Assembly: GCF_032118995.1 (NCBI RefSeq)
Contig: NC_092650.1
Location: 2,914,001 to 2,978,000 of the forward strand
Source of the DNA: Asterias amurensis
Lineage: Eukaryota; Echinodermata; Asteroidea; Forcipulatida; Asteriidae
Length of the DNA: 64,000 bases
Direction of reading: 5' to 3'
The position numbers and the translations under genes were made by a program. The notes below the pieces were generated by a model. The model was not told where the DNA came from. It saw only the letters and a program-made list of their open reading frames with translations, and did not search any database. This document shows positions 57,990 through 64,000 of this stretch, in pieces (position 1 is the first letter of the stretch; every line of letters begins with the position of its first letter).

Positions 57990-58411
57990 TTGAAGTTTTA
58001 ATAAATAGTAATGTATTTATTCTGTAGAGCTGGTTTGGCTTCAGGAACTCGGGGCTAATTAGAGACATTGCCTTCAGGTTGCCGTAAGATAATTTTCATA
58101 AAAAGTAAAAGTGGATATTGACACACATTTTGCGAGATCTATAATTTTGTCATTGGAGTTCAAATAAATAGTAATGTATTACTTCTGCTGGTTAGGCTTT
58201 AGTCATCAGGAACTCTGATTAGAGATATTGCCGTCAGGTTGCCGTAGGAATTTTTTATAAATATATCATAGAACTAAAACCGTGAGACTTATAGTGTTGA
58301 CATTGAAGTTCTAATAAACAACACTGACTAGTAATTCTGTTGTGCTTGTTTAGGCTTTTAGTCATCAGGAACCTGTCCGCTAATTAAAGACATTGCCTGC
58401 AGGGTGCCGTA
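57990..58411 (+). repeat. Three diverged tandem units, ~100 bp conserved core, ~155 bp spacing
   Basis: Cores near 57990, 58152 and 58301 share CATTG(A/G)AGTT, AATAAATAGTAATGTATT, CAGGAACT, CTAATTA(G/A)AGACATTGCC and CAGGTTGCCGTA. The conserved part lies in the second half of each unit. Confidence 0.75.
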
Positions 58412-59156
58412 GGTAGAACCCACAGTGCATCTCAGATGGCCTTCACTACGTCATTGGGATTCAGTGCAGAGTTGCATGAACACGTAGTACGTAGCACGTA
58501 CTTTGTATATTATCAATTATTTATTAGCCATGTTGTGTTTCATTATGGGTCCAGAGTTGTCTCTACATCTCTTTCTGTAAAGATTAGTCTTGTAGGTGGC
58601 TGTCTTTTGGTTTGTGGTGTTTTGTTACGTATGCCAAAGTGTGGCAGGCAAAGCTATAGAGGTTGTTATTCATGATGAACTACAAATGTTTAATTTGATT
58701 TAACAATGTTTAGTTATTGAAAACCAAAAGCAGTTAACAACCACTAACAGGCATCATCAAATAAGAAAGTCATGAAAATATTCAATTTTGTACTCTTTTG
58801 TTTGTTTGACTCCTGTGGGTCTATAGAAGCATACAATGTATGAATACAGAGTGTACATTCAACTCATAATGTCTTACTGTAGTACTGTTCAGGTTTTCGG
58901 AGCAGAGAAATATTTTAGTATTTTAGAAATAACCCTTGGCACCCACAGCAGTTGCTGTGGTGCCCTTGTTTTTTGCTGTGGTGCCCTTTGCAAAATTTAC
59001 TTTTTCATCTTAAAAGTGTCCCTTATCAGAGGAAAATTGCCATGTCCCTACAAGAGCAACATTCAAAGCCGGCAACCTCACTTTGTCTCCCATCCTCTCT
59101 CTCTCTCTCTACCCCTGCCTAATATAAACCCACTCCACAGTCATGGCTTTTCTTCT
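58412..59156. other. No gene recognised
   Basis: Contains a GTTTTTTGCTGTGGTGCCC repeat fragment near 58940-59060 and a CT-rich run at 59096. No supported ORF. Confidence 0.45.
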
Positions 59157-59320
59157 TAAAGGCAGTGGACACTATTGGTAACTACTCAAAATATTTCTTA
59201 GCATAAAACCTTACTTGGTGACGAGTAATGGGGAGAGGTTGATAGTATAAAACATTGTGAGAAACGACTCCCTCTGAAGTAATGTAGTTTTTGAGAAAGA
59301 AGTAATTTTCCACGAATTTA
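59157..59320 (+). repeat. MITE-1 left half
   Basis: TTAA-AGGCAGTGGACACTATTG, GACGAGTAATGGGGAGAGG, ending at TTTTCCACGAATTT where the usual hairpin would begin. Confidence 0.82.
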
Positions 59321-59423
59321 TAAACATCCTTGAGACCACACTGCAGGACTTGAATCTAAAATTGTGCTTCTAAAAATGAAACTTTGAAAGTAGGCAGTGG
59401 TAGTTAGAGAGCATGGTTATACG

Positions 59424-59645
59424 TAGTCTTGGTGCAAGACGTTTCTCGTTTCCTTATCATGCACACCGCAGCCAATTCACCGACAGCGCGCGCAACGAGT
59501 CACCTGACTTATAGTCCACTCACCGCCGCGGAGAAACTCCGATGGTGAGTGGACTTATAAGTCAGGTCAGTCGTTGCGCGCGCTGTCGGTGAATTGGCCG
59601 CGGTGTGTGTGAAAAGGAAACGAGAAACGTCTTGCACCAAGACTA
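59424..59645. repeat. Long-armed foldback element with 9-bp target duplication
   Basis: Ends TAGTCTTGGTGCAAGACG and CGTCTTGCACCAAGACTA. The ~100-bp arms pair almost throughout, including CAATTCACCGACAGCGCGCG. GGTTATACG is repeated exactly on both flanks (59415-59423, 59646-59654). A 9-bp duplication with long inverted arms is typical of Mutator-like elements (established); the assignment is inference. Confidence 0.85.
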
Positions 59646-59756
59646 GGTTATACGGTAGCTTGCTGAACATTATAGACTTGTGGACAATCGTATTTTATAT
59701 AGTTCCTTCTGGCTGCAGAGATTCTAGGTAATTATTGATTACATCTGGGTTTGTCA

Positions 59757-60330
59757 CAATCCCTTCTCGGAACTGTTGCCTTCCAAACCATTGTCCCAGC
59801 AGGCCAATCCCTTCTTGGAAATATTGCCCTCCAAACTCAGAAACCTGGTTGGTTTTAATTAATACTCGACCTACATCTTGTGCCTCATTTATTTTTTATA
59901 AAGTAAAACACTGTTTCCCTTCGGAACAATCAGTTCTGACTCTCAAAAAGATAAATTGGTAGAATTTTCCCAGTCCCTTCTCAGAAATTTTATGCTTTTC
60001 AAACCATAGAGGTAGAAATCAAACATAGAAATCTGATTGTTTTTCAAAATTAAAACTCAATAAACATATTTTGTATAATATACATTTTCAAAGTAAAGCA
60101 CCGTTTCACCTTGGAACGATCACTTTTTACTCTCAAAGGATAAATATGAAGCATTGTCCCAATCCCTTCTCGGAAATTTTATGCTTTCTAAACTTTAATA
60201 GGAACTTGGTTGTTTTAATTAAAACTCGACATAGGCCTACTTAATTTTTCACACATATTTTCGAATGTATAGCACTGTTTTCCCCCACAGAAACAATCAC
60301 TTCTGACTGAGAAAGCTAAATTGCTACATG
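59757..60330 (+). repeat. Three diverged tandem units of about 170-190 bp
   Basis: Each has CAATCCCTTCT(C/T)GGAA, TTTTAATTAA(A/T)ACTCGAC, AAGTAAA(A/G)CAC(T/C)GTTTC and AACAATCA(C/G)TTCTGACT-type blocks (near 59810, 59970 and 60160). Old array, no coding potential seen. Confidence 0.7.
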
Positions 60331-60377
60331 TAGCATACAATTTGTACATAAGAGACATGAAGCATTAAAGCGTGATA

Positions 60378-60787
60378 TTAAAGGCACTGGACACCTTTGG
60401 TAATTGTCACAGACAAGTATTCTCACTTGATGTATCCCAGCATATTATGCGTAAAATAATAACTGCAAATTTGGACACAATTTGTCATGAAAGTTGTTAC
60501 AGAATAATGAAAGAATGAAAGAATGAAAATGAAAGAATAATGAAACTTTTGTTGCACAACTTTGTGTAGTTTCAGATGCATAATAGAGTGCTTCAGTTCA
60601 GCTGAATTTTCTTAGTATTTTAGTTAGAAATTACTTCTTTCTCAAAAAGTACGATTCTCCAGAGGGAGTCGTTTCTCACAATGTTTTTTACTATCAATGC
60701 AGCAGCTCTCTCTTGCTCGTTGCCGAGTAAGTTTGTATGCTAACAATTATTTTGAGTAATTACCAATTAGTGGCCAGTGCATTCAAA
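60378..60787 (-). repeat. MITE-1 copy, second subtype
   Basis: TTAA-AGGCACTGGACACCTTTG to ATTAGTGGCCAGTGC. Centre CTTCAGTTCAGCTGAATTTTC. A local GAATGAAA expansion lies at 60508-60540. Confidence 0.82.
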
Positions 60788-61169
60788 GGCAGTGGACACT
60801 ATTGGTAATTACTCAAAATAATTATTTGCATAAAATCTTTCTTGGTTACGAGTAATGGGGAGAGGTTGATAGTATAAAACATTGTTAGAAACGGCTTCCT
60901 CTGAAGTAATGTAGTTTTCGAGAAAGAAGTAATTTTCCACGAATTTGATTTTGAGACCTCAGATTTAGAACTTGATGTCTCGAAATCAAGCATCTGAAAG
61001 CACACTACTTCGTGTGACAAAGGTGTTTTTTTCTTTCATTATTATCTCGCAACTTTGAGGACCGATTGAGCTCAAATTTTCACAGGTTTGTTATTTTATG
61101 CATATGTTGAGATGCACAAAGGGAGAAGACTAGTCTTTGACAATTACCAATAGTGTCCAGTGTCTTTAA
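60784..61169 (+). repeat. MITE-1 copy, hairpin subtype, abutting the previous one
   Basis: AAAGGCAGTGGACACTATTGG to AGTGTCCAGTGTC-TTTAA, with the GAGACCTCAGATTTAGAAC stem. The two MITE-1 subtypes share this junction, TTCAA standing where TTAA is expected. Confidence 0.84.
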
Positions 61170-62017
61170 CGATGGCTATAAAACAGTTTAGAAGTAATGT
61201 GACTTCTTAGAATATCTGAGTCTTAAGAGACTTGTCCGTTTGCCAGAGGCGTGGGTTTATTCTAATCCCCATAAATCAAGATCCCTTAGTGACTGTTATG
61301 ACACTAATTCAATGGAATTGCACTTTTTCTCAATCCAATTTAGTTATAAAATTTTAGTACCAAGTGAGTCTTCGGGACAACTGTCTTGAGCTGTGAAAGC
61401 AAAGCTAGATTTGTAAAAGGAAAATAGCTTCCATTTTACTAATTTGTAATTCCTGAAATCAGATCAATATTTGGATAGAATGATTTATCTGTGTTCAAGA
61501 CAATATTCACTGAAAAAAGTTGGATAATGCTGCTTTGAACTAAGAAATAAATGTAAAAATCATCCCCTAAAAAAAACACCAACAAGCAATGGGAGGGGGG
61601 ATTTGACTCCCCTTTTTGTACATAACTATTGCCAACAAATTAAAAATTTATCTCAAAAGCCAAACTAATTGGGAAAATTACGGAGAACTTAAAAAAAAAA
61701 AAAAAAAAAAATGTATAATACTTTGGTTTTTAGCCAAACACCTGCAGGTGTAAACACTGCAAACCAGTACTTTCCTCGAGTCCTGTGAAAAAATCAACAT
61801 GCATATTTTCAAGAATACAATAAATTTTTTAAATATGTACCCCCAGGACAACCATGGAATTCCCAGAAAACTTGATTTGCCCTACAGCATACTATAAAGT
61901 ATAAGAATGTAATTCCATATTTCTAGAACGCGGCAGAAAAGTTCTTAAATATAGTGAATGCGCACTGTAAACCTTCTCAGGTTGTGTTCGAGGAAGTACA
62001 GTGCCGACAGATTACAG
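61170..62017. other. No gene recognised
   Basis: AT-rich. Holds a poly-A run (61691-61711) and a SINE-2 body fragment (61748-61800: CCAGTACTTTCCTCGAGTCC, TGTGAAAAAAT). Confidence 0.5.
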
Positions 62018-62140
62018 TCTTGAGCCCGGTCCATACTTCCTGCGAATGCAAATGCAATACAAATTTTGCTGTCACAGGGCTGTCTTTGAAGCGAATAATT
62101 TGCAGGAGTTTAGCAAAAGTCAACCGTTGAGAATTATTCA
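62018..62140. repeat. Foldback element (TTCATACTT family), left part
   Basis: CTTGAGCCCGGTCCATACTTCC-type start, GCAATACAAATTTTGCTGTC and GAGAATTATTC correspond to the copy at 20587 read inverted. The right part is missing. Confidence 0.6.
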
Positions 62141-62149
62141 AAATTCGAT

Positions 62150-62245
62150 TAATATAATAATAATATATAATAATATATCGTCTTATATAGCGCACGTATC
62201 AACCAAACAAGGTACTCAAGACGCTGAGTATATACAAACTTTCAG
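62150..62245. repeat. SINE-1-type ATT tail fragment
   Basis: AATATAATAATAATATATAA then CGTCTTATATAGCGCACGTA and TACTCAAGACGCTGAGTA, as in the 3' part of the SINE at 44850. Confidence 0.55.
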
Positions 62246-62452
62246 AAAGATAGGTTATTGCAGTGATGAATTCTGAGACCCAACTGCAGGAAGAATGAAT
62301 TAATTTTTATTTTTTTAAATTCTGTTTATAGAGATATATATCTGCTTTTTTTTAAATTACAAAGCTGCAAAAGAAGTATGTATCTATTGACTAAGTAATG
62401 TTTAGTAATTTTTACTCTAGAATTTGCATTATGGAAAAATGTTTTTAATAAG

Positions 62453-62815
62453 CTTACTGCACTGGACACTATTGATAATAACTTAAAGCATACATAGCTT
62501 AAAAAAATACTAGGTAGCAAGCAACAGAGAGCTGTTGATACATGTATCTAGTGTATATAACATTTTTGAGAAAGAGTTAATTTCTCACTAAATATTTGAA
62601 CCTGAGAAATACCTTAGTCCTGAAGCCCTTTTCAGGCATCTGAAAGCACACAGGTTTGTGCAACAAGGGTGTTTCTTCTTTCACTTTTCTCTTGCAACTT
62701 TGACGACCAATTTAGCCCAAATTTTCAAAGATTGGTTATTTTAGGCATATGTTGGGATACACCAAGTGAGAATACAGGTCTGTGACAATTACCAAAGGTG
62801 TCCCAGTGCCCTTAA
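62453..62815 (+). repeat. MITE-1 copy, second subtype
   Basis: ACTGCACTGGACACTATTGA to AGGTGTCCCAGTGCCC-TTAA. Centre has TCCTGAAGCCCTTTTCAGGC. Confidence 0.8.
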
Positions 62816-62907
62816 ACTGTGCTTGATTAAGAAAAAATGAGTAATTTTAATGTATTTGATTCATGTTTTACCTTATACCTCATCTTTGGTAATGTAGCCA
62901 AAGATCA

Positions 62908-63141
62908 GGGCCCAATTTCATAGAGCTGCTAAGCACAAAAATTTGCTTAGCATGAAATTTCTTCCTTGAAAAAAAACATGATACCCAACAAAATTTCCAT
63001 TTGATGCATAAACAATTATTGCCTGTACTGAAATTCAGCTGTTCATCACGTGGAAATGTTGTTAGAAATCATGTTTTTATGAAGGCCAAAACTCCATGCT
63101 AAGCAAATTTTTGTGCTTAGCAGCTCTATGAAATTGGGCCC
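62908..63141. repeat. MITE-2 copy
   Basis: GGGCCCAATTTCATAGAGC to CTATGAAATTGGGCCC. Inner TTGCTTAGCATGAAATTTC mirrors CCATGCTAAGCAAATTTTTG. Confidence 0.87.
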
Positions 63142-63436
63142 ATGTATAAGGTAATAGTTCTATTAGAAAAGAACAAGTTGGGTTCATTAGAATGGCGGAT
63201 TATGTAGGCGTGTTTTCAATCCTTTATCACATACTGGCCTCCAGTGTTAGGTTATTGATTAATATCCAAGGAAGATTAAGTTACGATCATCATATCCCCA
63301 TACATATCCCATACCACCTCCCATCCAATGCCATCATTATTGACTCATCTAACATTCCTTGAATTTAATGGAAAAAAAAGGTTGTTCAAAAATGGGGGCA
63401 CTAGAAGTCAAATGTTCTTTTAAATAATTATTTTAG

Positions 63437-63761
63437 TTAAAGGCAGTGATTGGTAATTACTCAAAATATTTATCAGCATAAAATCTTACTTGGTAACAAG
63501 TAATGGGGAGCTGTTGATAGTATTGTGAGAAACGGCTCCCTCTGCAGTAACGTAGTTTTGGAGAAAGAAGTAATTTTCCACGAATTTGATTTCGAGACCT
63601 CAGATTTAGAGTTTGAGGTCTCTAAATCAGGCATCTGAAAGCACACAACTGTGTGTGACAACATCAAATTTTCACAGCTTTGTTATTTTATGCATATGCT
63701 GAGATACACCAAGTGAGAAGACTGGCCTTAGACAATTACCAATAGTGTCCAATGTCTTTAA
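63437..63761 (+). repeat. MITE-1 copy with small deletions
   Basis: TTAA-AGGCAGTGATTGGTAATT (6-7 bases lost in the terminus) to AATAGTGTCCAATGTC-TTTAA. GAGACCTCAGATTTAGAG stem present. Confidence 0.84.
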
Positions 63762-64000
63762 TGGCCTGACGTTTGGACCCTAGCAGAGTCTTTCTCAAAA
63801 GCTAATTGACAACCAGTTGACCATGTACCAGTTTGTTACAGCTAATTCTATTTTCTCAGAAGATGTTGACTATGAAACTTTATTCACAGTTTTTACCTAC
63901 ATGTAGTGAGTCATAAAATGGCTATATTCTTTCCTTGAACTATCCTGTACTGTTACTAGTATTAAAATTAATGGTACCAAACTGATACATAACATTAACT
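63762..64000. other. No gene recognised at window end
   Basis: AT-rich sequence with no recurrent repeat or supported ORF. Confidence 0.45.

Overview
The window reads as an AT-rich animal genome, most likely an echinoderm such as a sea star (inference). The grounds are three intron-split deuterostome-type genes plus a dense population of short TTAA-flanked foldback elements and tRNA-derived SINEs. I saw no bacterial-style gene organisation, no CRISPR array, and no retroviral, LTR or Polinton genes.

Layout. 1-5736: repeats only. 5737-6870 (+): single-exon glycogen-targeting subunit of protein phosphatase 1 (PPP1R3 family). 6871-14842: repeats. 14843-35252 (+): a complete 26-exon RELCH gene (LisH, coiled coil, HEAT), assembled to 1173 codons plus stop with every splice phase compatible. 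35253-44740: the interval between two convergent genes, holding a ~1.35 kb minisatellite (40308-41660). 44741-51846 (-): a complete 12-exon PHAF1 (C16orf70/MYTHO) gene, assembled to 422 codons, the length I recall for human PHAF1. 52710-52882 (+): a variant U6 snRNA gene with PSE-like and TATA-like boxes at the expected distances. 53380-54189 (+): a possible two-exon Cys-rich coding fragment. The rest, to 64000, is repeats.

The host genes do not form a pathway. PPP1R3 concerns glycogen metabolism. RELCH is an endosome-to-Golgi cholesterol transport factor and PHAF1 an autophagosome factor, so both are endomembrane proteins, but nothing links them beyond being convergent neighbours.

Repeat names used below. 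MITE-1: ~380 bp, ends TTAA-AGGCAGTGGACAC, about 20 copies. MITE-2: ~200-240 bp, ends GGGCCCAATTTCAT. MITE-3: ~350 bp, ends TTAA-AGGATTTGGGTAC. FB-1: foldback family with GGTTTGCGGTAACACC and an AGTTCTTTTCAGAAC-like core. SINE-1, SINE-2 and SINE-3: three tRNA-derived SINE types.

The most notable observations are: (1) repeated tandem duplication of exon edges in RELCH (exons 5, 10, 11) and in the last exon of PHAF1, including an in-frame decayed copy of RELCH exon 10; (2) a tandem pair of hairpins at 57091-57268 whose stems differ by compensatory changes; (3) the promoter-bearing variant U6; (4) the hairpin-forming minisatellite, open in all frames; (5) nested insertions whose empty sites show TTAA, 3-bp and 9-bp target duplications.
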